DNA of 64,000 nt from Arthrobacter sp. MA-N2 (GCF_000517125.1 NZ_KI912155.1:187707-251706), one strand, 5' to 3'; counted from the stretch's first letter, positions 1 to 9,420 are shown. Numbers and translations are program-made. Notes: generated by a model not told the origin, from the sequence alone.

Positions 1-375
1 GATGTAGGTGTTCGTCAGAATGCGGTACAGCCACGCCTTGAGATTGGTACCCGGCTTGTACTGGTGGAATGCCGAAAAAGCCTTGGTATAGGCTTCCTGG
101 ACCAGGTCCTCCGCGTCGGACGGATTCCTGGCCATGCGCATGGCGGCCGAATACAGCTGGTCGACATACTGCATGGCGTCGCGCTCGAAGCGCGCCCTCC
201 GCTGCTCGGGGGTCTCGTTTGCAAAGTCAACGGCAATCTCGACGTCGGCCTCAACGGCTGCGTCGTCCACGGACGTCGTGTCCGCGACGTCCGTCGCTGC
301 TTTATACGTGGCCGCTGCGGCCGGATCCATGGTGCTCATTGCATCCAAGTCTACTGTCACGCGCCGGGAGTTCAT
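1..375 (-). CDS. sigR: ECF sigma factor of SigR/SigH type (partial, C-terminus off the window)
   Basis: This is the N-terminal 125 residues of an extracytoplasmic-function sigma factor; the gene continues past base 1. After a variable acidic leader, residues about 62-125 form sigma region 2. They include the signatures [17 protein letters not shown] and [20 protein letters not shown], typical of the redox-responsive SigR/SigH group that works with a zinc anti-sigma factor (RsrA/RshA). The anti-sigma gene would lie outside the window and cannot be checked. Start: ATG at 375, with an in-frame ATG at 339 as an alternative. Neither has a strong ribosome binding site. Region 4 is not visible. Divergence from aroA is the usual actinobacterial arrangement. 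Confidence 0.88.
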   Translation of the reverse strand, partial: MNSRRVTVDLDAMSTMDPAAAATYKAATDVADTTSVDDAAVEADVEIAVDFANETPEQRRARFERDAMQYVDQLYSAAMRMARNPSDAEDLVQEAYTKAFSAFHQYKPGTNLKAWLYRILTNTYI

Positions 376-584
376 CGGCAGCCCCCGCCCGGGCGCAAGC
401 TGTTCCTCGCGGTCCTTAACCAGGGTCAAAAAACCAACTCCGCTCCACTTGTGTCACAGGCGCGCCCAACACACACCTCAACCGAAGGTCCAGCCCTTAC
501 CGCACCCTCTTTTCACAACCGCAGGCTCCGGGCAAATATTCCGCAAAGATGCAAGACTAGAACCGACTGCACCCCGTGAACCCC

Positions 585-623
585 GCACCACTTGAACGCA
601 GCACCACTTGAACGCAGCACCAC
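585..623. repeat. Short tandem repeat upstream of doxX-like gene
   Basis: A 16-base unit, GCACCACTTGAACGCA, occurs at 585-600 and again at 601-616, followed by a partial third copy at 617-623. It lies in the intergenic region between sigR and the DoxX-like gene, about 35 bases before the latter's start. It may be a replication-slippage product. A regulatory role is possible but not shown. The rest of the gap (376-657) holds no gene I can recognise. Confidence 0.7.
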
Positions 624-657
624 CTGACCATTGTGGCAAGCCCCCCAGGAGGCAAAT

Positions 658-1173
658 ATGTCCCTCGTCCGTTTTCTCGCCAGGCCAATGTTGGCGTCCA
701 GCTTTGTCGTCGCCGGGCTGGACAAGCTCAAGAATGCGGATGACACTGCCCAGCAGCTTTCTCCGCTGCTGCGCCGCGCCGCTAAGTCGCTGCCTTTCCC
801 TGCTGACGAAAAGTTGCTTGCGCGGGTCATCGGCGGCACGCAGGTAGGCGCCGGTGCGATGCTGGCCCTCGGCAAGTGCTCCCGGTTCTCGGCCACGCTG
901 CTTGCCGGAATCTCGGTCCTCAACGCCTTTGTTGAATGGCGTTCCGCGGACATCAGCACCAAGGAAGGCCGCCTCGGCCGCCGCGCCCAGTTGCTCAAGA
1001 ACATTTCCTTGACAGGCGGCGTTCTTCTTGCCGCCGTCGACACTGCGGGCAAACCCAGCCTCGCATGGCGCGCCGAGCACCTCGCCATGGACGCCAAGAA
1101 GGCCACGGGAAAGCAGATCAAGAAAACAGACCGGGCCGTCCGCAAGGCCGTAGACAACGCAGTTGGAGCATAA
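658..1173 (+). CDS. DoxX family membrane protein
   Basis: 171-residue protein with the DoxX pattern: an N-terminal hydrophobic segment with GLDKL (residues about 20-24), then hydrophobic stretches around residues 55-95 and 120-135 and a basic C-terminal tail. DoxX relatives are small integral membrane proteins, some linked to thiol or oxidative stress handling; no enzymatic role can be read here. The start is ATG 658 because AGGAGG lies six bases upstream; an in-frame ATG at 631 has no such site. aroA follows after six bases, so the two are probably cotranscribed. Confidence 0.85.
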   Translation: MSLVRFLARPMLASSFVVAGLDKLKNADDTAQQLSPLLRRAAKSLPFPADEKLLARVIGGTQVGAGAMLALGKCSRFSATLLAGISVLNAFVEWRSADISTKEGRLGRRAQLLKNISLTGGVLLAAVDTAGKPSLAWRAEHLAMDAKKATGKQIKKTDRAVRKAVDNAVGA

Positions 1174-1179
1174 GGAAGC

Positions 1180-2574
1180 ATGCCAGGAACCCCCGCCACG
1201 CAGACAGACGATTCAGGCAGCAGCCCGGCCTCCTCGCCCCCTCTGTGGCCCGCGCCTTTCGCGAACCGCCCGGTAGATGCCACGGTCACGGTTCCTGGTT
1301 CGAAGTCGCTGACTAACCGCTATCTCGTCTTGGCGGCCTTGGCCAACGGGCCATCCAGGCTGCGGGCTCCCCTGCACTCCAGGGACTCGGCGCTCATGGT
1401 CGAAGCCCTGCGCCAGCTGGGCGCCACCGTTACGGAGGTTCCCGGCGATGGCCAGTACGGCCCGGATATTGAAGTAACTCCCGTCGACCCGGCGATCGCA
1501 GCGTCAGAGACGGCCATCGACTGCGGCCTTGCCGGCACGGTCATGCGCTTCGTGCCGCCCCTTGCTGCGCTCCGCAACGGCGCTACGGTATTCGACGGCG
1601 ATCCGCACGCCCGGAACCGTCCCATGGGCACCATCATCGAAGCCCTGCGAACCCTCGGAGTGGGAGTCAGCGGTGTGGACGGGCAAACGGCTAGCTCCCT
1701 GCCATTCAAGGTCTCCGGTACTGGCTCTGTTCGTGGTGGCCACTTGGTGATCGATGCGAGCGCCTCTTCGCAGTTCGTCTCCGCACTACTGCTGGTGGGT
1801 GCCCGCTTCGACGAGGGCCTTCACCTTGAGCATGTCGGCAAGCCCGTACCCAGCCTCGACCACATCAGCATGACAGTGTCGGTCCTGCGCGGCGTGGGTG
1901 TGCAGGTCGACGACTCCGTGCCGAACCATTGGCGGGTGTCCCCGGGCACCATTCAAGCCTTCGATCAAAGGATCGAGCAGGATCTCTCCAATGCCGGTCC
2001 GTTTCTGGCTGCGGCGTTGGCCACCAAGGGGACCATCCGCATCCCCAACTGGCCAACGAACACCACTCAGGTCGGCGATCTCTGGCGGAACATTCTTGCC
2101 GCTATGGGCGCCGTTGTCACGTTGGATAACGGCACGCTGACAGTCAGGGGCGGTTCCGACATCCTGGGCGGGGACTTCGACGAAACCAGTGAGCTTGCCC
2201 CCACCGTTGCGGCATTGTGCGCTCTCGCCTCAGGCCCCTCCCGGCTCACCGGCATCGCGCATCTGCGCGGACACGAAACGGACAGGCTCGCCGCACTCGT
2301 TGCCGAAATCAACCGGTTGGGCGGTGACGCCGAGGAAACCAGCGACGGCTTGGTGATCCGTCCCGCAACACTGCATGCCGGCGTCGTGCACAGCTACGCC
2401 GACCACAGGATGGCGACGGCCGGCGCCATCCTGGGGCTCGCAGTCGATGGTGTCCAGGTTGAAGACATCGCGACCACGTCCAAGACCATGCCCGAATTTC
2501 CGCAAATCTGGGCATCGATGCTCAGTGGTGGCCAAGCGGCCGCGGACACTGGTTCAACGGAGACAAGCAACTGA
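1180..2574 (+). CDS. aroA: 3-phosphoshikimate 1-carboxyvinyltransferase (EPSP synthase)
   Basis: Sixth step of the shikimate pathway: joins phosphoenolpyruvate to shikimate 3-phosphate in the cytoplasm. Visible family motifs are [16 protein letters not shown] near residue 40, [15 protein letters not shown] (the GTxxR loop) near residue 118, [11 protein letters not shown], and [15 protein letters not shown] near the C-terminus. Length is 464 residues, some 30 longer than the usual enzyme, owing to a Pro/Ser-rich N-terminal leader. Start ATG 1180 follows AAGGA. It sits in the order doxX-like, aroA, rsgA, with two bases between aroA and rsgA, typical of Actinobacteria. Confidence 0.96.
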   Translation: MPGTPATQTDDSGSSPASSPPLWPAPFANRPVDATVTVPGSKSLTNRYLVLAALANGPSRLRAPLHSRDSALMVEALRQLGATVTEVPGDGQYGPDIEVTPVDPAIAASETAIDCGLAGTVMRFVPPLAALRNGATVFDGDPHARNRPMGTIIEALRTLGVGVSGVDGQTASSLPFKVSGTGSVRGGHLVIDASASSQFVSALLLVGARFDEGLHLEHVGKPVPSLDHISMTVSVLRGVGVQVDDSVPNHWRVSPGTIQAFDQRIEQDLSNAGPFLAAALATKGTIRIPNWPTNTTQVGDLWRNILAAMGAVVTLDNGTLTVRGGSDILGGDFDETSELAPTVAALCALASGPSRLTGIAHLRGHETDRLAALVAEINRLGGDAEETSDGLVIRPATLHAGVVHSYADHRMATAGAILGLAVDGVQVEDIATTSKTMPEFPQIWASMLSGGQAAADTGSTETSN

Positions 2575-2576
2575 CG

Positions 2577-3692
2577 ATGGCTCGCGACGCAAGCTCCTGG
2601 GATGAGTCCGATGTACGGATCCGCCCCAACAAGAAGGGCTCACGCCCCCGCACGAAGGATCGCCCCAGCCACGACGACGCCGTGATCGGACGCATCGTTA
2701 CGGTCGACCGCGGCCGTTACACCGCGATAGTAGGCGAAAGCTCGGACAATGAGCGCATCGTCATTGCGGCCCGTGCCCGGGAACTCCGGCGCTCCCCGGT
2801 GGTTCCCGGAGACTTCGTGGCACTCGTCGGCGACGTGTCCGGGGCACCGGACACTCTCGCCCGCCTCGTGCGCGTCGAAGAGCGAAAAACCCTCCTGCGG
2901 CGAAGCGCCGATGACACGGACCCGATCGAACGGGCAGTGGTCGCGAATGCAGACCAGCTCGTAGTGGTGGTTGCGTCCGCCAACCCGGAACCGCGGACCG
3001 GATTTATCGACCGCGCCCTGGTGGCGGCGTACGACGCCGGAATCGATCCGCTGCTGCTCGTCACCAAAGCGGATGTAAAGGATCCGACAGAACTGCTCTC
3101 CAACTACGTGAGCCTGGGTTTCCCCATCATCATCAGCCGGACGGCGGACGCAGGCGCCTCCGGCATCGATGCACGATCCGACGACGGTTTGTCCGCCCGC
3201 CTCGATAGCGATGCCGTCGGCCAGTTGCGGGACTACCTCGACGGGAAGGTCACCGTACTGCTCGGCCATTCCGGCGTCGGGAAGTCCACTATGGTGAATG
3301 CCCTCACCGGGGCCGAGCGCGCCACGGGCGGGGTCAACGCCGTGACGGGTCGCGGACGGCACACCTCGTCCTCTGCGCTTGCACTGAAGCTCAGCGACGC
3401 CCCTGGCGGCAGTTGGATCATCGATACGCCCGGCATCCGCTCCTTCGGCCTGGCCCATGTGAACCCGGACCGCATCCTGCATGCCTTCCCGGACCTGGAA
3501 CCCGGAACGGAAATGTGCGAGCGAGGTTGTAAACACGATGCCGCCGCCGTTCGTTGCGGCCTGGATTCCTGGGTGGCTGATGGCCATGCCGGCGAGTCGG
3601 GCGCCGCGCGCCTCGCGTCGTTGCGTCGGCTCCTCGGTGCGGACCCGCGCATGGAAGCCCAGGAGGCGAAGGAACTCGGCACGGTCAATTAA
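2577..3692 (+). CDS. rsgA: Ribosome small subunit-dependent GTPase A
   Basis: Circularly permuted GTPase that helps mature the 30S subunit. An OB-fold region comes first (residues about 38-105), then the permuted G domain with G4 LVTKAD (about 162-167) before the P-loop GHSGVGKST (230-238) and DTPGIRSFGL (G3). A zinc knuckle with the pattern MCERGCKHDAAAVRC follows near residue 315. 371 residues is normal. The start lies two bases after the aroA stop, which suggests translational coupling. hisN follows after 78 bases. Confidence 0.95.
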   Translation: MARDASSWDESDVRIRPNKKGSRPRTKDRPSHDDAVIGRIVTVDRGRYTAIVGESSDNERIVIAARARELRRSPVVPGDFVALVGDVSGAPDTLARLVRVEERKTLLRRSADDTDPIERAVVANADQLVVVVASANPEPRTGFIDRALVAAYDAGIDPLLLVTKADVKDPTELLSNYVSLGFPIIISRTADAGASGIDARSDDGLSARLDSDAVGQLRDYLDGKVTVLLGHSGVGKSTMVNALTGAERATGGVNAVTGRGRHTSSSALALKLSDAPGGSWIIDTPGIRSFGLAHVNPDRILHAFPDLEPGTEMCERGCKHDAAAVRCGLDSWVADGHAGESGAARLASLRRLLGADPRMEAQEAKELGTVN

Positions 3693-3770
3693 CAGTGGGG
3701 TCGACTGACTGCACGCCCCCTGCCGTCCTACCTCCCCGTTTCACCTGCAAATAGACGGTAGTTTGGAACC

Positions 3771-4583
3771 ATGACCCAACCCGATTCGAGCTACAACGAC
3801 GACCTGCGGCTGGCCCATGTCCTGGCCGACTCCGTCGATTCCCTGACCATGGAACGGTTCAAGGCACTGGACCTCAAGGTGGAGACCAAACCCGACCTGA
3901 GCCCGGTCACCGATGCCGACAAAGCCGCCGAGGAAGCAATCCGCGGGCAGCTCTCCCGTTCCCGCCCCCGCGACGCCGTTCTTGGGGAAGAATTCGGCAG
4001 CACCGGCCACGGCTCGCGGCGTTGGATCATCGATCCTATCGATGGGACCAAGAACTTTGTGCGTGGCGTTCCCGTCTGGGCAACGTTGATCGCCCTCGTG
4101 GATGAGGGAGAGGTCGTTGTGGGGCTTGTCAGCGCTCCCGCACTCGGCAAGCGTTGGTGGGCAGCCAAGGGCTCCGGCGCCTACATGGGCCGGTCGCTTG
4201 CCGCGGCCACCCGACTGAAGGTTTCCAACGTGTCGCGGCTTGAAGACGCTTCGCTATCCTATTCGGAGCTCTCCGAATGGAAGGAGCACGGTTCGCTGGA
4301 CAACTTCCTCGGCCTTGAGAACGACGTCTGGCGCAGCCGCGCGTACGGCGACTTCTGGTCCTACTGCCTGGTGGCGGAGGGCGCCGTGGATATCGCCGCC
4401 GAGCCGGAACTTCAGATCTACGATATGGCGGCACTGGTCCCGATCGTGACCGAAGCCGGCGGGCGCTTCACGTCCCTGGACGGGGCGGACGGACCGTTCG
4501 GCGGAAACGCCGTTGCCACCAACTCGATCCTGCACTCAGAGGTCCTCAAGAGGCTCAACCCGGAACTCGACGACCTCTTCTGA
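3771..4583 (+). CDS. hisN: Histidinol-phosphatase, inositol monophosphatase family
   Basis: Mg-dependent phosphatase of the IMPase fold. Metal ligands are visible as GEEFG (E73/E74) and DPIDGTKNF (D88, D91). The C-terminal motif is [15 protein letters not shown] instead of the more common WDxAA. The family includes inositol-1-phosphatases and fructose-1,6-bisphosphatases. HisN is chosen because the order aroA-rsgA-hisN is the common actinobacterial one and the 270-residue length fits corynebacterial HisN. Substrate is inferred. A strong terminator follows immediately. Confidence 0.87.
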   Translation: MTQPDSSYNDDLRLAHVLADSVDSLTMERFKALDLKVETKPDLSPVTDADKAAEEAIRGQLSRSRPRDAVLGEEFGSTGHGSRRWIIDPIDGTKNFVRGVPVWATLIALVDEGEVVVGLVSAPALGKRWWAAKGSGAYMGRSLAAATRLKVSNVSRLEDASLSYSELSEWKEHGSLDNFLGLENDVWRSRAYGDFWSYCLVAEGAVDIAAEPELQIYDMAALVPIVTEAGGRFTSLDGADGPFGGNAVATNSILHSEVLKRLNPELDDLF

Positions 4584-4608
4584 AATAGTCTTCTCACTGA
4601 ACAAACGA

Positions 4609-4647
4609 CGGCGGACGCCACCTTTTCGGGGCGTCCGCCGCTTTTTC
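4609..4647 (+). terminator. Intrinsic terminator after hisN
   Basis: An 11-bp perfect stem, CGGCGGACGCC (4609-4619) with its complement at 4630-4640, a 10-base loop, and then CTTTTTC. It closes the doxX-like/aroA/rsgA/hisN unit. Confidence 0.9.
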
Positions 4648-4742
4648 TTCGAAAAAAGGCACTCTTTCCGGCTTTGTAACAATCGGCTTAACAATCCGGG
4701 TCACATTGGAACCGGCTCCGCAGGTGTCCTACTCTCTTTACA

Positions 4743-4857
4743 GGTCACGAGTGCCAGCGCGAAACCCCGGTTTGCTGGCCGGCAACCCTCCATCGCGGCG
4801 GGGTGCCCCGGGTGACGACCCGGCCGGTCCGGAACGGATACGGCAAGCGCGGACCCC
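4743..4857 (+). promoter_or_regulatory. SAM-IV riboswitch
   Basis: The leader of the downstream aminotransferase gene carries the SAM-IV aptamer known from Actinobacteria. It opens with GGTCACGAGTGCCAGCG (P1 and start of the core). Then come CCCCGGTTTGCTGGCCGGCA and the CCTCC...GCGGGGTGCCCC stem, the closing GGTGACGACC of P1 (around 4811-4820), and the 3-prime pseudoknot region GGCAAGCGCGGACC (around 4842-4855). These match the mycobacterial SAM-IV sequence I know closely. A hairpin overlapping its 3-prime end (4851-4873) is a likely expression platform. SAM-IV aptamers control sulfur metabolism genes, which fits the neighbour. Confidence 0.92.
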
Positions 4858-4890
4858 CTGCACGCAGGGGTCCCTCTTGAGTGAGGTCCC

Positions 4891-6297
4891 ATGAGCACAG
4901 CCACGTTTACATCTCCCGCCATCCCACAGCAGCATGGCGTATCCCCGCATCCAGCGTCGCGCCCGTTGGCCGCCGTTACCGGCGCGGAACTGCAGGCCCC
5001 CCTGATCCAAGGCGGACACATCCGCTACGCCAACCTCGACTACGGCGCCTCGACACCTGCCCTGACCGTGGTTTCCGCCTACCTCAACGAAATCCTCCCG
5101 TACTACGCGAGTGTCCACCGCGGCGCAGGCTACGCCTCCCAGATCAGCACGTCGGTCTACGAGAACGCCCGCAACATCGTCCGTGACTTCGTTGGCGGGC
5201 GCGCGGACGATTCCGTGATCTTCACCCGCAACACCACCGATTCCCTCAATCTCCTGGCCGGTTGCCTGCCCCTCGAGGACGGCCGGCACGCCGGCGAGGT
5301 CCTCTACCTGGACATCGAACACCACGCCAATCTGCTGCCGTGGCAAAGAGTCCCCCACCGCAGCATCGTTGCGGCCGGAACTTTGACCGAGACTGTAGCC
5401 AATGTCCGAACGGCCCTTTCCCAGGGTGGAGTCAGCCTCTTGGCGGTCACCGGTGCCTCGAATGTGACCGGCGAAATCCTCCCCATCAAGACTCTCGCTG
5501 CCCTCGCCCACGAATTCGGCGCCAGGATCGTGGTAGACGCGGCGCAGCTCGCCCCCCACCGCCGAATCGACATCGCTGCCGCGGATGTTGACTACCTGGC
5601 ATTCTCGGGGCACAAACTCTACGCACCGTTCGGTGCAGGGGTCTTGGTTGGCCGTCCTGATTGGCTCGACGCCGGAACGCCACACCTGGCTGGAGGCGGG
5701 GCCGTCCGCGAAGCGCGCCTTGATTCCGTCAGCTGGGCCACGGGGCCGGCCAGGCACGAGGGCGGTTCGCCGAACGTGCTCGGCGCTGCCACGCTTGCCC
5801 GGGCCACGCAGGTCATTGCCGGCCTCGACCACGACGAATGGCACGCCCATGAAGCGGCCATCCGCTCGCACCTTGTTGAGGGCCTCAGGGAAATCGACGG
5901 CGTGACCGTGCACCAAATCTTCAAAGACACTCCTCCCCAGGACACCATCGGCGTGGTGAACTTCTCGCTTCAGGGTTACGACGCCGGCCTGGTGGCCGCC
6001 TATCTTGCTGCCGAGCACGGGATCGGCCTGCGGGACGGTCGTTTTTGCGCGCATCCGCTGCTCAAGCGTCTCGGGCTTCCCTCCGGTTCGCTGCGGGCGA
6101 GTTTCGGCGTGGGTTCTCGGCTGGAAGACGCAACCCGGCTTATCGCAGGCATCCAGTCCCTCAAGTCCAACGGCCTCGGCTGGGACTACGTCGTGGACGC
6201 CGGCCGCTGGGTCCCCGCAAACGACCACCGCAGCTACCCGGAGTGGGCCCCCAACACTCCTGGGACCGCAGGGGCAGCGCCCTGCAGCACCGACTGA
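4891..6297 (+). CDS. Class V PLP-dependent aminotransferase (cysteine desulfurase-like)
   Basis: 468-residue fold-type I PLP enzyme. The PLP-binding lysine is K242 in AFSGHKLYAPFGAGVLVG, and VVDAAQLAPHRRIDI carries the Asp that contacts the pyridine nitrogen. The YASQISTSVYENARNIVRDFVG region is typical of the SufS/CsdA/class V group. I cannot see a clear catalytic Cys loop like that of SufS, so desulfurase activity is not certain. The SAM-IV riboswitch upstream argues for a role in sulfur amino acid metabolism. Start ATG 4891 has GAGG five bases upstream, partly within the riboswitch-controlled leader. No Suf or Isc partner gene is nearby. Confidence 0.85.
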   Translation: MSTATFTSPAIPQQHGVSPHPASRPLAAVTGAELQAPLIQGGHIRYANLDYGASTPALTVVSAYLNEILPYYASVHRGAGYASQISTSVYENARNIVRDFVGGRADDSVIFTRNTTDSLNLLAGCLPLEDGRHAGEVLYLDIEHHANLLPWQRVPHRSIVAAGTLTETVANVRTALSQGGVSLLAVTGASNVTGEILPIKTLAALAHEFGARIVVDAAQLAPHRRIDIAAADVDYLAFSGHKLYAPFGAGVLVGRPDWLDAGTPHLAGGGAVREARLDSVSWATGPARHEGGSPNVLGAATLARATQVIAGLDHDEWHAHEAAIRSHLVEGLREIDGVTVHQIFKDTPPQDTIGVVNFSLQGYDAGLVAAYLAAEHGIGLRDGRFCAHPLLKRLGLPSGSLRASFGVGSRLEDATRLIAGIQSLKSNGLGWDYVVDAGRWVPANDHRSYPEWAPNTPGTAGAAPCSTD

Positions 6298-6346
6298 TTG
6301 CGGTAGATTCGTAGGGTATTTTCACGCCCTCAGAAGGAGTCCCTGC

Positions 6347-7123
6347 GTGGCCCCGCGACCCAAAGGCATGTCAGCCGGCCCCAAGCTCCATGACGAACGG
6401 CGCCTTGAACTCGGTCAGAGTTTCCAGGACGGCGGAGAACACTATGACCGGGTCCGGCCCGGCTACCCTGCGGATTCGGCCGACTGGCTCCTGCCGGAAG
6501 GCGCACGGGACGCAGCCGATCTGGGCGCCGGCACCGGAAAGTTCACGGCGCTGCTCCTCGAGCGCGGGCTGGCCGTCTCCGCAGTGGACCCGTCCACTGA
6601 CATGCTCACGCAACTACGCAAAACGTTTCCACAAGTGCTCGCTCTGGAGGGAACGGCCGAAGCAACTGGACTGGCCGATTCAGCATTCGACGTCGTCTGC
6701 GTTGCCCAGGCCTGGCACTGGTGCGATCCCCTCGCGGCCAGCACCGAGATCGCCCGGATCCTGCGCCCCGCCGGGGTGATCGGCTTGATCTGGAACCAGT
6801 TGGACACTTCAGCGCCCTGGGTCCACCGTTTGTCCCGCATCATGCATGCCGGTGATGTCCACAAGCCGGGCTTCCGGCCTGTGGTGGGGCCGGAGTTCGC
6901 CGGCCTCGAAAGTCACCTGACGCATTGGGAGGATCCCGTGACCCCGGCCGATATCCTGGAACTGGCGAAGTCGCGCAGCTACTACCTGAGGGCAAATGAT
7001 GCCACCCGGGCCAAGGTCATGGGGAATCTTCACTGGTATCTCTTCGAACATCTGGGCCACGCTGAGCGCGAGCTCATCCCCCTGCCGTATCTCACGCAGA
7101 GCTGGCGCGCCTGGAAAGCCTGA
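6347..7123 (+). CDS. Class I SAM-dependent methyltransferase
   Basis: 258-residue methyltransferase of the Methyltransf_11 type. Motif I, ADLGAGTGKFTALLLERG, lies near residues 58-75, followed by the acidic SAM-binding residue in VSAVDPSTDML and by AFDVVCVAQAWHWCDP (motif IV region). The QAWHW signature recurs in actinobacterial small-molecule methyltransferases. Substrate unknown. Start is GTG 6347 because AAGGAG lies seven bases upstream. Its position 49 bases after the aminotransferase means it may share the SAM-IV control, which would tie a SAM user to a SAM sensor. That is an inference. Confidence 0.85.
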   Translation: MAPRPKGMSAGPKLHDERRLELGQSFQDGGEHYDRVRPGYPADSADWLLPEGARDAADLGAGTGKFTALLLERGLAVSAVDPSTDMLTQLRKTFPQVLALEGTAEATGLADSAFDVVCVAQAWHWCDPLAASTEIARILRPAGVIGLIWNQLDTSAPWVHRLSRIMHAGDVHKPGFRPVVGPEFAGLESHLTHWEDPVTPADILELAKSRSYYLRANDATRAKVMGNLHWYLFEHLGHAERELIPLPYLTQSWRAWKA

Positions 7124-7152
7124 GCCCGCTGGTTCGCGATAGGCTTGGAACC

Positions 7153-7866
7153 GTGAAGACCAGTGCGCTCTCCTCCTCGATCGAGGACTACGTCAAGGTC
7201 ATCTACTCCTTTACGGAGTGGCAGGACAAACCCATCACGTCCACCCAGTTGGCGCAGCGGCTTGGCGTGGCCAATTCCTCCGTTTCGGAGATGGTCCGCA
7301 AGCTCAAGGACCAAGGTCTGGTGGACCACCAGCCCTACAGCGCCATTACTTTGACGCCCAGGGGAATTCAGCTTGCCTTGGGCATGGTCCGCAGGCACCG
7401 CCTCATCGAGACGTACCTCGTGCGGGAACTTGGTTACAGCTGGGACGAAGTCCATGACGAGGCCGAATTGCTCGAGCACGCCGTCTCGGACACCTTCATC
7501 GATCGCATGGCTGCCAAGCTGGGCAATCCCGCGCGCGATCCGCACGGTGACCCCATCCCCACAGCCGAAGGGTCCATAGCGTTGCCGCACGCACACCGGA
7601 TGATCGAGCTAGACGACGGCCATTCCGGGAAAATCACCCGGATCAGCGACGAAAACCCCGAGCTGCTGCGGTACCTGTCCGCCGAAGAAATCGATCTGGA
7701 TGCCACTATCCAGGTCATTGGCCGCAAACCGTTCGGCGGTGCGCTCGTGGTCCGGATCGGAAAGGGCCCCGGCAGCCGGGATTACGACCTCGCGGACGAG
7801 GTCGCCTCCGCCCTGTGGGTAGCTACAGACACCTCCCACGAAGGTTGCATCCTCGCGGACCGCTGA
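7153..7866 (+). CDS. mntR: DtxR-family metal-dependent repressor, MntR-like
   Basis: 237 residues: N-terminal winged helix (about 5-70, with TSTQLAQRLGVANSSVSEMV as the recognition region), dimerisation and metal domain (75-140), and a C-terminal SH3/FeoA-like domain (150-230). The metal ligands look manganese-type: D12 aligns with D8 of Bacillus MntR, where DtxR has Met10. E105 in HDEAELLEH replaces the Cys102 of DtxR. H82, E108 and H109 are kept. It probably represses manganese uptake genes elsewhere; no Mn transporter is adjacent. GTG start at 7153 with a weak ribosome site. Confidence 0.82.
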   Translation: MKTSALSSSIEDYVKVIYSFTEWQDKPITSTQLAQRLGVANSSVSEMVRKLKDQGLVDHQPYSAITLTPRGIQLALGMVRRHRLIETYLVRELGYSWDEVHDEAELLEHAVSDTFIDRMAAKLGNPARDPHGDPIPTAEGSIALPHAHRMIELDDGHSGKITRISDENPELLRYLSAEEIDLDATIQVIGRKPFGGALVVRIGKGPGSRDYDLADEVASALWVATDTSHEGCILADR

Positions 7867-7893
7867 GCAATCGGTGTCTTGGACCGCCCGGTC

Positions 7894-9339
7894 CTAGGCC
7901 CGCTGGGTCGCCGTCCCGCCGTCGTCGGGGGCTGGGCCTTGCGGGGGCCTTGTCGGTGCAGCTCCCGAGACGGGGTTCCGGATCCCGACGGCGGATGCCG
8001 CCGCCCCGATGAAGAACAGGACGGCCGTGACGACCACAGCGTTCATCAGACCTTGGCGGGTGAAGACCGGACCGATGATGAGCCCGGCGAAGGCGATGCA
8101 GATCAAGCCCGCAATGCGGGCCACCGCATTGTTCACGGCTGAACCGATTCCTGCCTCCTCGGTGGGCACGGCCCCCAGGATGGCCGCGGTGAGGGGGGCC
8201 ACCAGGGTGCTGAGCCCGATGCCGAAGACGATCTGCCCGGGTAGCACCTGGGTCCAGTAGTTCAACGGCTCTTGGACGGCCAGCGTCATGAGGAAACCGA
8301 TTCCGCAAATGAATGGCCCGGCGGTCATGAACCATCGCGGACCGTATTTGCCAGCCAGTCCGCCGAAAAACGAGGCCGTCAGCATCAGGAGGACAGTCGC
8401 GGGAAGCAACGCAATTCCCGCAGTCGTCGCCTTCATTCCCCCCACTTGCTGTAAATAAATGCCCACGGCGAAGAAACCCAGCGAGAGGGCGCCATAAATA
8501 GCCAAGGTGGCGATGTTCCCCCAGCCGAAGTTGCGGATACCGAAGAGCCGCAGGGGCAGCATGGGTTCCTGGGTCCTGGATTCGTGGATCAGGAACAGGG
8601 TCAAGGCAACGGCACCCACCGCGAGGGGCATCCAGACCACCATGTTTCCCCAGCCCATGCGCCCTTGCTCGATGAATGCGTAGACCGGGCCGCCAAGTCC
8701 CACCATGGCCAAAAACGCGCCCAGGTAGTCAATCTTCTTGCTCGTATCCGTGGCGGCATCGGACTTCCGCAGTCCCGCGAGGATCGGCCAGACAGCGACG
8801 GCCGGGACGACATTGATGAAGAAGATGACCCGCCAGGACAACAGGTCGACGGAGGCGCCGCCGATGAGCGGAGCCACGATGGCTGCCGCGCTGGTCCAAC
8901 CGGACCATTGGCCGATTGCTTTGGACTGCGCCGGTCCCGAAAAGAACGTGACAATCATGGCGAGGGAACTCGGAACCAACAGCGCCCCGGCGATCCCCTG
9001 CAGGGCCCGAGATACCACCAGCACCTCGCCGTTCCAGGCGAGGCCGCATGTGACGGAGGTCAGGGTGAAACCTGCCAGTCCCCATTCCAGGATGCGCGCC
9101 CGGCCGAAATGGTCGGACAAGGACCCGGCCACGAGGATCAGCGCACCCAAGGTCAAAAGGTAGGCATCCACCACCCATTGCTGGATGACGAGTCCGCCGC
9201 CGAGCTCGCGACCAATCGCAGGGAGGGCCAGGTTCACCACGAAGCCGTCCAATATGGCAATGAAGGACGCCACAATGGCCACAACAAGGACCCGCTTTTG
9301 CAGCGGTGAACTTGGCAGCAGCGCGGCTGCATCAGTCAT
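7894..9339 (-). CDS. MFS drug/proton antiporter, DHA2 family (14 TM)
   Basis: 481-residue integral membrane transporter of the EmrB/QacA class. The N-terminal AILDGFVVNLALPAIGRELG is the DHA2 motif D1 region, followed by DAYLLTLGALILVAGSLSDHFGRARI (motif A) and RALQGIAGALLVPSSLAMI (motif C region). About fourteen hydrophobic segments are visible. It probably exports toxic small molecules, substrate unknown. Start taken as ATG 9339; a GTG two codons upstream (9345) is possible. It converges on mntR with only 27 bases between stops. No adjacent TetR-type regulator is present. Confidence 0.88.
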   Translation of the reverse strand: MTDAAALLPSSPLQKRVLVVAIVASFIAILDGFVVNLALPAIGRELGGGLVIQQWVVDAYLLTLGALILVAGSLSDHFGRARILEWGLAGFTLTSVTCGLAWNGEVLVVSRALQGIAGALLVPSSLAMIVTFFSGPAQSKAIGQWSGWTSAAAIVAPLIGGASVDLLSWRVIFFINVVPAVAVWPILAGLRKSDAATDTSKKIDYLGAFLAMVGLGGPVYAFIEQGRMGWGNMVVWMPLAVGAVALTLFLIHESRTQEPMLPLRLFGIRNFGWGNIATLAIYGALSLGFFAVGIYLQQVGGMKATTAGIALLPATVLLMLTASFFGGLAGKYGPRWFMTAGPFICGIGFLMTLAVQEPLNYWTQVLPGQIVFGIGLSTLVAPLTAAILGAVPTEEAGIGSAVNNAVARIAGLICIAFAGLIIGPVFTRQGLMNAVVVTAVLFFIGAAASAVGIRNPVSGAAPTRPPQGPAPDDGGTATQRA

Positions 9340-9420
9340 GAGCACAGCCTACCCCGGCTGGACCGTCCACCGCCCGGATTCCTGCGCGACCCCGCCACGG
9401 CCACAGTCCCGTATCGTTGA

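Noticed and set aside
4738..6228. A 496-codon minus-strand frame over the aminotransferase and riboswitch
   Set aside because: Overlaps the SAM-IV aptamer and a real PLP enzyme; no ribosome site or domain.
7881..7894. Hairpin GGACC-GCCC-GGTCC between mntR and the MFS gene as a terminator
   Set aside because: Only five base pairs and no T tract; it overlaps the MFS stop codon region, so support is too weak.
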